Below, piece by piece: positions 20,632-29,958 of a stretch of DNA of 64,000 nt (position 1 is its first letter; each line of letters opens with the position of its first letter). Origin of the DNA: Candidatus Rhodoblastus alkanivorans (GTDB lineage: Bacteria > Pseudomonadota > Alphaproteobacteria > Rhizobiales > Beijerinckiaceae); contig NZ_JAIVFP010000001.1 in NCBI RefSeq assembly GCF_022760755.1, positions 2,584,001-2,648,000 on the forward strand, written 5' to 3'. Under the pieces are notes generated by a model. The model saw nothing but the letters and a program-made list of their open reading frames with translations, was not told where the DNA came from and did no database searches. The position numbers and the translations under genes are program-made.

Positions 20632-23600
20632 TCCCGCACGCGCTCCTTCCCGGCTCACCGGAGCCGCTCGGCCTGTCGCTGGCCGGAGGCGGCGCCAATA
20701 TCGCTGTTTTTTCCGAAACCGCGCATCAGATCGATCTCTGCCTCTTCGACGCGAGCGGCCGCTTTGAGCTCGCTCGCCTCGCCCTGCCGGGACGGACCGG
20801 CCCTATTTTCCACGGCTTCGTCCCCGGCATGAGCGCCGGCGCGCTCTATGGCCTGCGCGCCCACGGCCCATGGCGCCCGGAGGAGGGCCTGCGCTTCAAC
20901 GCCAACAAACTCCTGCTCGATCCTTTCGCCCTGGCGATCGACCGGCCGGCCCGGCTGCACGATTCCCTGTTCGATTTCGACTCCGACAGCGGGCCTTTCG
21001 CGCCCAAGGCGATCGCCGCCGCGCCGCCCTTCGCGCGGCCGAACCGGCCAAAGATTCCGTGGTCCGAAACGATCATCTACGAATTGCATGCGCGCGGCTT
21101 CACCCGCGCGCTCGGCAGCCTGCCGGAAAAGGCGCGCGGAACATTCGCCGGCCTCGCCCATCCCGCCGCGATCGCCCATCTGAAGCTGCTCGGGGTCACG
21201 ACGCTGGAGCTGATGCCCTGCGCGGCCTCGATCGACGAGCGCCATTTGCGCGACGCGGGCCTGACCAATTATTGGGGCTATAACCCGATCGCCTTCCGCG
21301 CGCCCGATCCGCGCCTTGCGCCGGGCGGCTGGCGAGAGGTGCGCGAGAGCGTCGCGACGCTGCAGGACGCCGGCTTCGAAGTGCTGATCGACGTCGTGCT
21401 CAACCACAGCGGCGAGAGCGACGCCGGCGGCCCGACGCTCTCCCTGCGTGGCCTCGACAACGCCGTCTATTACCGGCTCGATCCCGCCGACGCCGCACTT
21501 TATGTCAATGACGCCGGCTGCGGCAATATTCTGCGTTTCGACCATCCCGCGCCCCTGCGCCTCGCCATGGACGCCTTGCGCGCCTGGGCGCTCTATGGCG
21601 GCGTGGACGGCTTCCGCTTCGATCTCGCCACGACCCTCGCCCGCCGGCCGGAGGGTTTCGACCCGCACGCGCCGCTCCTCGCCGCAATCGCCCAGGACCC
21701 CGTATTGCGCGATCTCAAACTGATCGCCGAGCCCTGGGACATCGGGTCCGGCGGCTATCAGATCGGCCGTTTTCCTCCGCTTTGGGGCGAATGGAACGAC
21801 GCCTTCCGCGACGCCGCCCGCAAATTCTGGCGCGGCGATTCCGGCATGATCGGAGAGATGGCCACCCGCATCGCCGGCTCGTCCGACCTGTTCGCCGGCC
21901 GCAAGCCGCCCACGCGCAGCGTGAATTTCGTCACCGCCCATGACGGCTTCACCCTCGCCGATCTCGTCGCTTTCGAGCGCAAGCACAACGAGGCAAATGG
22001 CGAGGATAATCGCGACGGAACCGACGCCAATCATTCCTGGAACAACGGCGCCGAGGGCGAGACGGCTGACGAACGGATTCTCGCGGCGCGGCGGCGCGAC
22101 CAGCGCAATCTGCTCGCCGCCCTGCTGCTCTCGCGCGGCGCGCCGATGCTGTCGATGGGCGCGGAACTCGGCCAGAGCCAGCGGGGCAACAACAACGCTT
22201 ATGCCCAGGACAACGAGACCGCCTGGCTCGACTGGAGCAGGGCCGACGGGCGCCTGATCGCCTTCGCCCGCGCCCTGATCGCCCTGCGCAAGACGACGCC
22301 GGCCCTCACACAGGATCGCTTTCTGACCGGCGCGGCGCCCGATGGCCACGAGCACGCGGATGTCGAATGGCGCGGCGACGACGGCGAAATCCTGACCCCC
22401 GCGCAATGGCGCGACGATGAGCGGCGCTTCCTCGGCGCCTTTTTCGCGGCGGACGGCTCGCGCGCCGGCGTCCTGTTCAACGCCGGGGGCCACGGCGCCC
22501 ATTTCCGCCTGCCGCAGCCGCGCGAAAACCATTTCTGGCGCCGCGCGCTCGACACCCAGGCCGAGGACGGCGCGGGCGACGGCGCCTCGTTCGACTGCGG
22601 CGAAACGTTGATCGTCGCGCCGCGCTCGACGCTCGTTCTGATCGAGACGCCGGATGGCCCGGCGAACGATTTGGCGCCGTCGCCCGAAACGCTCGACGCC
22701 CTCGCCCGCGCCGCCGGAATCGCGCCGGACTGGCACGACATCAAGGGCGAGCGCCATATCGTCCCCGACGCGACCAAGGCCGCGCTGCTGAAAGCCATGG
22801 GCCTGCCCGCCGCGACCCAGGCCGAGTCGCGCGCCAGCCTCAAGCGCCTGGCCGACGAGCGCGACCGCCGCGCCCTGCCCTTCGCTTTGGTCGCGCGCGA
22901 GGGAGAGGCGATCGAAGCGCCGCTGGTCTTCGCCGGGCCGCGCGCGGAACTCGACATAGAGGACGAATCCGGCGCGCGCCGGCGCCTCGCGCTCGGCGCC
23001 GAATCCTTGCGCCGCGAGCAGCGCCGCGCCTGCGACGGCTTGGTTTTCGCCGTCCATGTCGCAACGTTGCCGCCGCTGCCGATCGGTCGCTACAAGCTCA
23101 TGCTGGCTGATGAGCCCGGCTTATCCTGCGCGCTCACCGTTGCGCCGCCCGCCTGCTATTGGCCGCCGGGGCTCGACGCCCGCGTCTCGGGGCTCTCCAC
23201 CCAGCTCTACAGCCTGCGCCGCGACGGCGATCAGGGAATCGGCGATTTCACCTCGCTTGCGGAATTGGCCGAGGCCGCGGGCCGGGCAGGCTATGCCGCG
23301 GTCGGGATCAACCCGCTCCACGCTTTGTTCGCGCGCGACCGCGACCGCGCCAGCCCCTATTATCCGAGCGACCGCAATTTTCTCGATTCCATCTACCTCG
23401 ACCTTGAAACGCTCGGCGAAATCACCGGCCTGCCCTGCGCGCTCGAGCCCGACGAACGGGAGCGCGCCAAGGCCCTCGCCACCAAGAACGAAGTCGATTA
23501 TCCGGCGGTCTGGGCGCTGAAGGCCGGGAAGATCACGAGCCTGTTCGCGGCTTTCGAAGAGGCCGCCAAGCGCGACCCCAGCTTGCCGGCGGCGCGCGAT

Positions 23601-24683
23601 TTCGAGGCCTTCATCGCCGAAGGCGGCGAAAGGCTTTTTCTGTTCGCGGCGTTTGAAGCCGAGGCGCGGCAGGGAAAGGCGCCCGTGCGCGGCGAGGCCA
23701 TTCGCGCGATCTGTTTCGAGCAATGGCTGTGCGACCGGCAGATTGCCCGGGCGGCGGCGCGGGCGAAAGCAGCCGGGCTGTCGCTCGGCTTCTATCGCGA
23801 TCTCGCCGTCGGCGCGGCGCCCGACGGCGGCGAAGTCTGGGCCGAACGCGAACTGTTCCTGCACGGCGTCTCGGTGGGCGCCCCGCCCGATCCTTTCGCC
23901 GAGGGCGGCCAGAACTGGGGCCTTCCGCCGCCCGATTCCCTGAAAATGGCGCGCATGGGCTATGCGGCTTTCGCCCAATTGCTGCGCGCCAATATGCGTC
24001 ACGCCGGCGCCTTGCGAATCGACCACGTCATGGCGCTGACACGGCTTTTCGTTGTGCCGGAAGGCGCGTCCGCGCTCGAAGGCGCCTATCTCGCCTTTCC
24101 GCTCGACGATCTGCTCGGACAATTGGCGCTGGAAAGCCATCGCGCGCAATGCCTGGTCGTCGGCGAGGACCTCGGCACCGTGCCCGCGGGCTTCCGCGAC
24201 CGGATGGCGGCGGCCAATGTCTTGAGCTATCGCGTGCTGTGGTTCGAGCGGCACGGGGAGGATTTCGCGCCGCCCTCGGCCTATCCCCATGGCGCCGTGG
24301 CCTGCGCCTCGACCCACGACCTGCCGACGCTGGCGGGCTGGCGGCGCGGCGCCGACATCGAGGAAAAGGCCGCGCTGGGCCTCGTTTCGCCGGAAGAAGC
24401 CGCGCGCGAGCGCACGCGCCGCGATGACGACATCTCACGCCTGCTCAAGGCGCTCGCCGCGGAACATCTGGCGCCGGCAAACGCCGAATCCGACGCGGAT
24501 TTCGCCGCGGCGATCCACGCCTTCGTCGCGAAAACCCCCTCGGTTCTGGCGATGATCCAGATCGACGATCTGCTCGGCGAAACGGTGGCCGTAAACCTGC
24601 CGGGCACCGACCGCGAGCGCCCCAACTGGCGGCGCAGGTTTTCGCGCGAGGTCGGCGCCCTCGCGCCCCTGCCGCGCAACTAA
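20628..24683 (+). CDS. Fusion of glycogen debranching enzyme (GlgX) and 4-alpha-glucanotransferase (MalQ)
   Basis: 1,351 residues from a TTG start that overlaps the glgA stop. Residues 1 to about 680 form GlgX: CBM48-like N terminus, [10 protein letters not shown], nucleophile Asp332 ([10 protein letters not shown]), acid/base Glu368 (IAEPWD) and TAHDGFTL. From about 685 to the end is MalQ: the N-terminal [12 protein letters not shown] region, nucleophile Asp1132 ([13 protein letters not shown]), acid/base Glu1180 ([10 protein letters not shown]) and [14 protein letters not shown]. Both catalytic sets are intact and no stop or frameshift lies between them, so one polypeptide should both debranch glycogen and disproportionate the released maltodextrins. 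These are usually separate genes. Confidence 0.93.
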   Translation: MIPHALLPGSPEPLGLSLAGGGANIAVFSETAHQIDLCLFDASGRFELARLALPGRTGPIFHGFVPGMSAGALYGLRAHGPWRPEEGLRFNANKLLLDPFALAIDRPARLHDSLFDFDSDSGPFAPKAIAAAPPFARPNRPKIPWSETIIYELHARGFTRALGSLPEKARGTFAGLAHPAAIAHLKLLGVTTLELMPCAASIDERHLRDAGLTNYWGYNPIAFRAPDPRLAPGGWREVRESVATLQDAGFEVLIDVVLNHSGESDAGGPTLSLRGLDNAVYYRLDPADAALYVNDAGCGNILRFDHPAPLRLAMDALRAWALYGGVDGFRFDLATTLARRPEGFDPHAPLLAAIAQDPVLRDLKLIAEPWDIGSGGYQIGRFPPLWGEWNDAFRDAARKFWRGDSGMIGEMATRIAGSSDLFAGRKPPTRSVNFVTAHDGFTLADLVAFERKHNEANGEDNRDGTDANHSWNNGAEGETADERILAARRRDQRNLLAALLLSRGAPMLSMGAELGQSQRGNNNAYAQDNETAWLDWSRADGRLIAFARALIALRKTTPALTQDRFLTGAAPDGHEHADVEWRGDDGEILTPAQWRDDERRFLGAFFAADGSRAGVLFNAGGHGAHFRLPQPRENHFWRRALDTQAEDGAGDGASFDCGETLIVAPRSTLVLIETPDGPANDLAPSPETLDALARAAGIAPDWHDIKGERHIVPDATKAALLKAMGLPAATQAESRASLKRLADERDRRALPFALVAREGEAIEAPLVFAGPRAELDIEDESGARRRLALGAESLRREQRRACDGLVFAVHVATLPPLPIGRYKLMLADEPGLSCALTVAPPACYWPPGLDARVSGLSTQLYSLRRDGDQGIGDFTSLAELAEAAGRAGYAAVGINPLHALFARDRDRASPYYPSDRNFLDSIYLDLETLGEITGLPCALEPDERERAKALATKNEVDYPAVWALKAGKITSLFAAFEEAAKRDPSLPAARDFEAFIAEGGERLFLFAAFEAEARQGKAPVRGEAIRAICFEQWLCDRQIARAAARAKAAGLSLGFYRDLAVGAAPDGGEVWAERELFLHGVSVGAPPDPFAEGGQNWGLPPPDSLKMARMGYAAFAQLLRANMRHAGALRIDHVMALTRLFVVPEGASALEGAYLAFPLDDLLGQLALESHRAQCLVVGEDLGTVPAGFRDRMAAANVLSYRVLWFERHGEDFAPPSAYPHGAVACASTHDLPTLAGWRRGADIEEKAALGLVSPEEAARERTRRDDDISRLLKALAAEHLAPANAESDADFAAAIHAFVAKTPSVLAMIQIDDLLGETVAVNLPGTDRERPNWRRRFSREVGALAPLPRN

Positions 24684-24724
24684 TGCCGCGCGCTGATTCT
24701 TTGTGATCGGGGCGCTTGAGATTT

Positions 24725-25012
24725 TCACCGCTTGCGCTTGGCCTTGCGTGTCTTGCTGTCGAAGGTCGGGGCGTAAAAATCCGGGTCCTTTTTCGTCACC
24801 CAGGCGATGAAACGGGCGATCTCCACATGGCCCCGCAGGGCCTCGATCGTATGGAACGCGCGCATGAATTCGCGCTCCGACAAAGCCGTATGGATTTTGC
24901 GATGGCAGATCGGGTGGCGCGGGACCGTCTCACGCCCGCCGAAAGTCCTGGGCGTCAGATGATGCGCTTCGACCTTCACGCCGAGCGGCCGGCGGCACAG
25001 GCTGCAGATCAT
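24725..25012 (-). CDS. Small HNH-family nuclease-like protein
   Basis: 95 residues from the ATG at 25012. A TTG at 25030 that overlaps the EamA stop (TTGA) is an alternative giving 101 residues. The pattern CSLC, AHHLTPR, then ICHRKIH is a compact HNH/zinc-binding motif, followed by a basic tail (KTRKAKRKR). Similar small HNH proteins, often beginning MIC, occur in many proteobacteria and their substrate is unknown. It is the last gene of an operon-like run usp-eamA-hnh. It is unlikely to be a Zorya ZorE: too small and 12 kb away. Confidence 0.75.
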   Translation of the reverse strand: MICSLCRRPLGVKVEAHHLTPRTFGGRETVPRHPICHRKIHTALSEREFMRAFHTIEALRGHVEIARFIAWVTKKDPDFYAPTFDSKTRKAKRKR

Positions 25013-25026
25013 CTTCTTGACCGGTT

Positions 25027-26100
25027 TCAACCATGCGAATGGCGGTGGTGCGAATCCGGGTAATGGGGATGGGCGTGGACCATCGGCGAGTGCCGATGGG
25101 GGTGGGAATGCGGCTCGATCACCGGCCCGTCGTGGCTGTGCCGATGGTGCTCGTCGTGGACATGGACGTGCTCATGCTCCACCGCCTCGTGGGCGTGCTC
25201 GTGCTCGTGCCGCTCGGCGAGATGCGGCCACAGGCCGAGGCCCATCAGGGCGCCGGCGATGAGCAGGCTGGCGGTCGGCTGCTCGTGCAGCAGGACCAGG
25301 GCCACCAGCGCCCCGATGAAGGGTGCGAGCGCGAAATAGGCCCCGGTGCGGGCCGCGCCCAATCGCCGCAGCGCCAGAATGTAGAGGACGAGACTGACGC
25401 CGACGCCGAAAAAGCCGAGCAGGCCGGCTGCCCCCGCGAGCAAGGCGCCGGGCGCCTCGGCCCCGCGGGCGAGAGCGGCGGAAGCATTGACCGAACCCGC
25501 CGCCAACCCCTTGATCGCCGCGATCGAGACCGGATCGGCGGAGGACAATTTGCGGGTGAGATTATTGTCGATCCCCCAGGCGACACAGGCGCCGGCGACC
25601 AGCAGCGCGCCTTTGTCCAAAGCCAGACCGCTCCCCTGCCAGGACAGGACGGCGGCCCCGGCCAGAATGGCCATGGCCCCGCCGAACAGGCGCGCGTCCA
25701 CATTTTCGCGAAAGACCAGCCACGCGATCGCCATGGTCGCCAGCCCTTCGAGATTGAGCAGCAGCGAGGCGTTGGCGGCGCTCGTCGCGCTCAGTCCCAT
25801 CATCAGCAGCAAAGGCCCGAGCAGGCCCCCGAACAACACGACCGCCGCGAGCCACGGCAGATCGCTCCGCCGCAGCGGCGCCTCGGGCGCGGGAAGCCCG
25901 ACCGCCCGCCGGCCAAAATGGAAGCCGGCAAGGCCAATCCCCGCGCCGAGATAAAGGAAGCCCGCAAGGAGCTGAGGATCGAAACGCTCCAGAAACAGTT
26001 TCGACAAGGGCGCGGTCAGGCCGAACAAAACCGCCGAGCCGAGCGCGAGCGGAACCCCCGGCCACAAATGGCCCAGACGATGGAGGACGGCCCCCGACAA
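25027..26100 (-). CDS. EamA/DMT-family transporter with histidine-rich C-terminal tail
   Basis: 357 residues. About 290 residues contain ten predicted membrane helices in two EamA repeats (SAVLFGLTAPLSKLFLERF; VAWGIDNNLTRKLSS). The last ~60 residues are a tail with about 23 histidines (HEHEHAHE, DEHHRHSH, PHSHPHRHS). DMT proteins export metabolites or amino acids. The tail suggests metal (nickel, zinc or cobalt) binding or transport, which is inference. It begins 3 nt after the stress-protein stop. Confidence 0.88.
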   Translation of the reverse strand: MSGAVLHRLGHLWPGVPLALGSAVLFGLTAPLSKLFLERFDPQLLAGFLYLGAGIGLAGFHFGRRAVGLPAPEAPLRRSDLPWLAAVVLFGGLLGPLLLMMGLSATSAANASLLLNLEGLATMAIAWLVFRENVDARLFGGAMAILAGAAVLSWQGSGLALDKGALLVAGACVAWGIDNNLTRKLSSADPVSIAAIKGLAAGSVNASAALARGAEAPGALLAGAAGLLGFFGVGVSLVLYILALRRLGAARTGAYFALAPFIGALVALVLLHEQPTASLLIAGALMGLGLWPHLAERHEHEHAHEAVEHEHVHVHDEHHRHSHDGPVIEPHSHPHRHSPMVHAHPHYPDSHHRHSHG

Positions 26101-26103
26101 GGC

Positions 26104-26958
26104 TCAACGCGCCCGCATCATGAAGACCGGGACGTTCGCTTCCGCGAGCACGTCGCGGGTGACGCCGCCGAACATGGTCTCCCACCAGGCGCCGTGGGTA
26201 TAGGCGCCGATCAGCAGACAATCGGCGCCCCGGCGCGTCGACTCGCCAATCAGGTCGTGGCCGACGCTTCCCGCGCTCCTTGCGAGCTTGGCGATCTCGA
26301 CCTCGACGCCCAGCCGTTCGAAAAAGGCCCGCGCGCTCGGCTCGTAAGGTCCGGAGCCCGGCCTCGCTGCCCACAGAACCGTGATCTTTTCGGCGCGTTT
26401 CAGCCAGGGCGACGCGGCCTGCGCCGTCTCCTCGACCGGCGCGCCGGGCTTCCAGCCGATCACGATATGGCGGCCGATGACGCGCCCTCCATCGGCGACA
26501 TCGCGCGGAGCGACCAGCACCAGCCGGCGCCCCCCGAACAAGGCGGCATGGAAAGCGTCGGCGGCGTCGAGATGGACCGGGCGGCTGACGACGATCAGAC
26601 CGGCGCCGCCGGTCTCCATCGCGACATTGGCCGCGACGTCGCCCGCGTCGTCATGCCAGCGGATCGGCGGCGCGCCGGACGCCGTGGCGCAGAAGCCGTC
26701 GACAACGGCCTTGACGCGGGCGGCGCGCACCTCGGGCGGACCCTCGTAAATCTCGCGCAATTGCTGGATTTCCGTTTCCTCGGCGTCCACCAGCGCGGCC
26801 CGGGCGTCGAATCCGACATGGGCGGCGCAAATCTCGGCCGCGAATCCCCTGGCCGCCGCAACGGCGCATTGCAGCGTCGAAAGCGCGGTCTCGACCTCTG
26901 GCAGCAGCGCGCATATATGGAGTGCGTCGCCCCCGGATGAAGCAGACTCGATCGTCAC
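26104..26958 (-). CDS. Universal stress protein, tandem UspA domains
   Basis: 284 residues made of two Usp-like halves (about 15-130 and 145-284). The second half ends with the characteristic GAYTHGAWWETMFGGVTRDV and VPVFMMRAR. The classical ATP-binding G-2x-G-9x-G-S/T motif is only partly kept, so nucleotide binding is uncertain. It is the first gene of a tight run with the EamA transporter and the HNH gene. Cytoplasmic; exact role unknown. Confidence 0.88.
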   Translation of the reverse strand: MTIESASSGGDALHICALLPEVETALSTLQCAVAAARGFAAEICAAHVGFDARAALVDAEETEIQQLREIYEGPPEVRAARVKAVVDGFCATASGAPPIRWHDDAGDVAANVAMETGGAGLIVVSRPVHLDAADAFHAALFGGRRLVLVAPRDVADGGRVIGRHIVIGWKPGAPVEETAQAASPWLKRAEKITVLWAARPGSGPYEPSARAFFERLGVEVEIAKLARSAGSVGHDLIGESTRRGADCLLIGAYTHGAWWETMFGGVTRDVLAEANVPVFMMRAR

Positions 26959-27045
26959 GGCGATTCCTCCCCCAATGCCTTTAATTTAGTGCTGCGACGG
27001 GCCGCCTGCCACGGTAAAATGCGCGCCGCGCCTTTCAAGCGCTGC

Positions 27046-27073
27046 TTGACAAACAAACGACAGCGCGTATGGT
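27046..27073 (+). promoter_or_regulatory. Sigma70-type promoter of rpmG
   Basis: TTGACA at 27046-27051, a 16-bp spacer and TATGGT at 27068-27073, about 105 bp before the rpmG start. This places transcription start near 27080, just ahead of the leader hairpin. Confidence 0.65.
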
Positions 27074-27085
27074 GCCCGCGAGTTT

Positions 27086-27120
27086 GGGCCGGAGCGATCC
27101 GGCCCCTTTTGTTCCCAAAG
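27086..27120 (+). promoter_or_regulatory. Structured leader of rpmG (hairpin followed by CTTTTG)
   Basis: A perfect 7-bp stem (27086-27092 with 27099-27105) and then CTTTTG looks like a small terminator in the 5' leader. An overlapping alternative pairs TTTGGG (27083-27088) with CCCAAA (27114-27119). The two cannot form together, the layout of an attenuator. A control role is inference. Confidence 0.4.
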
Positions 27121-27176
27121 GCCCCGTCCGCTTTTTGAGGATGCGGCCTGCCCGATCCGCTTCAAGGTTATTCGCC

Positions 27177-27344
27177 ATGGCCAAGGCCGCCACGATCAAG
27201 ATCAAGCTGCTGTCCACCGCCGACACCGGCTATTTCTACGTCACCAAGAAGAACGCCCGCACCAAGACGGACAAGCTGGCCTTCAAGAAATACGACCCCG
27301 TCGCGCGCAAGCATGTCGAGTTCAAGGAAACCAAGATCAAGTAA
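27177..27344 (+). CDS. rpmG: 50S ribosomal protein L33
   Basis: 55 residues, full length. [20 protein letters not shown] and the C-terminal [17 protein letters not shown] are characteristic of proteobacterial L33. It lacks the paired Cys of zinc-binding L33 forms (C- type). Monocistronic: own promoter, structured leader and strong terminator. Confidence 0.97.
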   Translation: MAKAATIKIKLLSTADTGYFYVTKKNARTKTDKLAFKKYDPVARKHVEFKETKIK

Positions 27345-27363
27345 TCCTTGAAAAACCACGCCT

Positions 27364-27389
27364 AAAGCCGCCTCTGGGCGGCTTTTTTT
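27364..27389 (+). terminator. Rho-independent terminator after rpmG
   Basis: AAAGCCGCC (27364-27372), TCTG tetraloop, GGCGGC (27377-27382) and seven Ts. A strong terminator 20 bp after the rpmG stop. Confidence 0.93.
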
Positions 27390-27555
27390 GTTTTGGTGCA
27401 GAGTTTGATGGCGACGTTGGCCGCGTCAGCGGCCTGCCCGGCATCGACCAACCTCCGCGCTTCCGCGAACGGCGCATCCGCGGCTGGCAGAGGCGCGCCG
27501 CCCCTTTTCAGCCCTCTCGGCTTCGCTATGCTGCGACGCTCAAGGGGGAACCGCA

Positions 27556-29010
27556 GTGGAAACGGCGTCCGGCCCGCCAACCGAGGTTCACATCGTCGAA
27601 ACCGACATACCGGCGAGGCTGGAGCGCCTGCCGTGGGGCGGATTTCACCGTCTGGTCGTGGCGGCCCTCGGCGTCACCTGGATTCTCGACGGTCTCGAAG
27701 TCACGCTCGCCGGATCGGTCGCCGCCGCGCTGAAAACCAGTCCGGCGCTCGTCTTTTCCGACGCCGACGTCGGTCTCGCGGGAAGCGCCTATCTGGTCGG
27801 CGCCGTCGCCGGCGCGATTCTCTTCGGCTGGCTGACCGACCGGCACGGCCGGAAAAGGCTCTTCTTCACCACCATCGCGCTTTACCTCACCGCGACGGCC
27901 CTGACCGGACTCGCCTGGGACCGGACGAGTTTTTTCGCCTTCCGCCTGCTGACCGGCGCGGGCATAGGCGGCGAATATTCGGCCATCAATTCGACCATTC
28001 AGGAACTCGTGCCGGCGCGCTATCGCGGCTTCACCGACCTCGTCATCAACGGCAGTTTCTGGCTCGGCGCCGCCCTTGGCGCGGTCGTCGCGGTCGTGCT
28101 GCTCAATCCCGCGCTGTTCTCGCCAGACCTTGGCTGGCGGATCGCCTTCCTGACCGGCGCGGCCCTCGGCGTCGGCGTCTTTTTTATGCGGATGTGGATA
28201 CCGGAAAGTCCCCGCTGGCTTGTCCTGCACGGACGCGAGGCCGAGGCGCAAAACGTCGTGGCGCAGATCGAACAGCGTTTAAGGGACGAAGGATACGCGC
28301 TCGCGCCCACGGATGGCTCGCGCATCCGCTTGTGGGCGCGCGAGCACACGCCCTGGCTCGAAGTGCTTGACGTCCTCTTCCGCCGCTACCGCCGGCGCAC
28401 CGTGGTCGGCCTGACGCTGATGGCGGCGCAGGCCTACTTCTTCAACGCCATCTTCTTCACTTATGCGCTGGTGCTGACCAAATTCTACCAGGTCCGGCCC
28501 GACCATGTCGGCTGGCATGTCCTGACCTTCGCGATCAGCAATTTCCTCGGCCCCCTCCTCCTCGGCCGGCTGTTCGACGTCTGGGGCCGCAGGCTGATGC
28601 TGACCTTGACCTATGGTCTGTCCGGCGCGCTTCTGGTCGCCTGCGCTTTGCTGTTCCAGAACGATCTCTTGAGCGCGGTCACGCAAACCCTTGGCTGGAT
28701 GGCGGTTTTTTTCTTCGGCTCGACGGCGGCGAGCGCGGCCTATCTGACGGTCGCCGAAACTTTCCCGATCGAAATCCGCGCCCTCGCCATCGGCCTGTTC
28801 TACGCGTTTTCCACCGCGATCGGCGGCGTCGCCGCGCCCTTCGTCTTCGGCAGCCTGATCGCCAGCGGCGCCAGGGAGGATTTGTTCGCGGGCTATATCT
28901 TCGCCGCGATCCTGATGCTCACGGCGGCGACCGTCGCCGCCCTCTTCGCCGTCCGGGCTGAGCGCAAGCCGCTGGAACAGGTGGCGGCGCCTTTGTCCAC
29001 GGAAAACTGA
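27556..29010 (+). CDS. MFS transporter, sugar-porter/metabolite:H+ symporter type
   Basis: 484 residues, twelve membrane helices. The GTG at 27556 has AAGGGGG a few bases upstream. MFS motif A appears as DRHGRKR, followed by RLLTGAGIGGEYSAIN, PESPRWL between helices 6 and 7, and DVWGRR in the second half. This is the layout of the sugar-porter and aromatic-acid/metabolite symporter families. The substrate is unknown. The last 63 bp are duplicated, with changes, 731 bp downstream. Confidence 0.93.
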   Translation: METASGPPTEVHIVETDIPARLERLPWGGFHRLVVAALGVTWILDGLEVTLAGSVAAALKTSPALVFSDADVGLAGSAYLVGAVAGAILFGWLTDRHGRKRLFFTTIALYLTATALTGLAWDRTSFFAFRLLTGAGIGGEYSAINSTIQELVPARYRGFTDLVINGSFWLGAALGAVVAVVLLNPALFSPDLGWRIAFLTGAALGVGVFFMRMWIPESPRWLVLHGREAEAQNVVAQIEQRLRDEGYALAPTDGSRIRLWAREHTPWLEVLDVLFRRYRRRTVVGLTLMAAQAYFFNAIFFTYALVLTKFYQVRPDHVGWHVLTFAISNFLGPLLLGRLFDVWGRRLMLTLTYGLSGALLVACALLFQNDLLSAVTQTLGWMAVFFFGSTAASAAYLTVAETFPIEIRALAIGLFYAFSTAIGGVAAPFVFGSLIASGAREDLFAGYIFAAILMLTAATVAALFAVRAERKPLEQVAAPLSTEN

Positions 29011-29362
29011 ACGCGCGCGCAAGGCGGGGACAACCAGAGCTTTGCCCGACGAAAACCTCGTCCGCGCGAACTTCACGCCAGCGCAGGAGACGGAAGCCAT
29101 CGCAGGGATGAAGGGGGCCTTACCTTGGCATCAACGGCCAACTGTCAACAAAAAACGTGCATTTGCAGAACGACGCCGTCTACTCGTTTTACGTAAGTTG
29201 TTGCTTTGAAATGACCTCACTTTTTTGTGATGTATGACGCAAATCCCGACAAATTATTGTCACCATATAACGCCACTTTCGCAATCGACTTCCCTGCGTT
29301 GTCTGACGTGGTTCGCCGGTGAAGAGCCAGCCCAGTCTAAATGTGCGTCGATCAAAGAGGTA
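29011..29362 (+). other. Intergenic stretch, AT-richer than its surroundings
   Basis: No gene is supported here. From about 29150 the base composition turns clearly more AT-rich than the flanks (runs such as TTTTTTGTGATG, ACAAATTATTGTCACC), suggesting acquired DNA leading into the small gene at 29363. No convincing promoter was recognised. Confidence 0.4.
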
Positions 29363-29626
29363 ATGGCTATGCGGGCGACTGATTTGTTTGACCAAGCTCG
29401 ATGCAATTCGATTGATCGTTCGTTAAGAACAATCAAGAATGCACATAGTCAATTATATGATTTCGACGATGCAGTGACCGCTCCAGCGGAGCTTGAGTCG
29501 CGGATTCGACTTTGCAATGTGCTGATTGACGAGATTTCGGGAATTCACCGGCGGCTTGCGCAGGGTCTGCCGAATGGACATGCGACGCCATCCACCGCCC
29601 GGCCGCAAGTTGCGCAGCGCCGCTGA
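29363..29626 (+). CDS. Hypothetical small protein in an AT-richer insert
   Basis: 87 residues from the ATG at 29363, chosen because AAAGAGG lies immediately upstream; a longer frame from 29234 has no ribosome site. It is hydrophilic and mostly helical (SLRTIKNAHSQLYDFDD; ELESRIRLCNVLIDEISGIH), with a Pro/Arg-rich tail. No family recognised. Base composition differs from the neighbours and the segment is bracketed by the two copies of the MFS gene tail, so it may have arrived with the insertion. Confidence 0.5.
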   Translation: MAMRATDLFDQARCNSIDRSLRTIKNAHSQLYDFDDAVTAPAELESRIRLCNVLIDEISGIHRRLAQGLPNGHATPSTARPQVAQRR

Positions 29627-29678
29627 CACGGTTGGCGCGGCTCCAGAACGCGGACTGCAACTGCGCCAGCCGGCGTCA

Positions 29679-29741
29679 GCCGTCCGGGCGGAGCGCAAGC
29701 CGCTGGAACAAGTCGCGGCGCCTTTGTCCACGGAAGTTTGA
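29679..29741 (+). pseudogene. Duplicated 3' end of the MFS transporter gene
   Basis: 63 bp matching 28948-29010 (the last 20 codons plus stop of the MFS gene) at about 57 of 63 positions, including the stop codon. It encodes VRAERKPLEQVAAPLSTEV-stop. No other part of an MFS gene lies upstream, so this is a relic of a duplication or a former gene end displaced by the insert. Confidence 0.75.
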
Positions 29742-29792
29742 GCCAGTAGCCGAAATCTGACGAATGGCTCCCGTATTGCAATTGGCTCAAAG

Positions 29793-29868
29793 TGTGAAGG
29801 GTTTCGGTCGCCGGCCCTGACAACGCGCGATCGGGTCGCCGCGGGGCCGGCGCCCGAAACCCTTCACA
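29793..29868. repeat. Large imperfect inverted repeat (25-bp arms, 26-nt loop)
   Basis: 29793-29817 pairs with 29844-29868 with a single mismatch. A second perfect 8-bp hairpin (29872-29879 with 29883-29890) follows. They lie between the MFS tail relic and the end of the second RND permease gene, where transcripts converge, so they could terminate both directions or be a REP-like element. Confidence 0.75.
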
Positions 29869-29958
29869 TGACGGGCCGGTTGCCGGCCCGATCAGGAAGG
29901 TCAGCGTTGAGCCGAATTTTGTCATGGGAATAGGGCGCCAAGCGGGGGATTTTCGCCG

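Noticed and set aside
24725-25012. HNH protein as the missing Zorya effector ZorE
   Set aside because: It is only ~95 residues, 12 kb away, on the other strand and in a different operon; it matches a widespread small HNH family.
27362-27580. Minus-strand 72-codon frame between rpmG and the MFS gene
   Set aside because: It overlaps the rpmG terminator and the MFS start region, has no ribosome site, and no recognisable domain.
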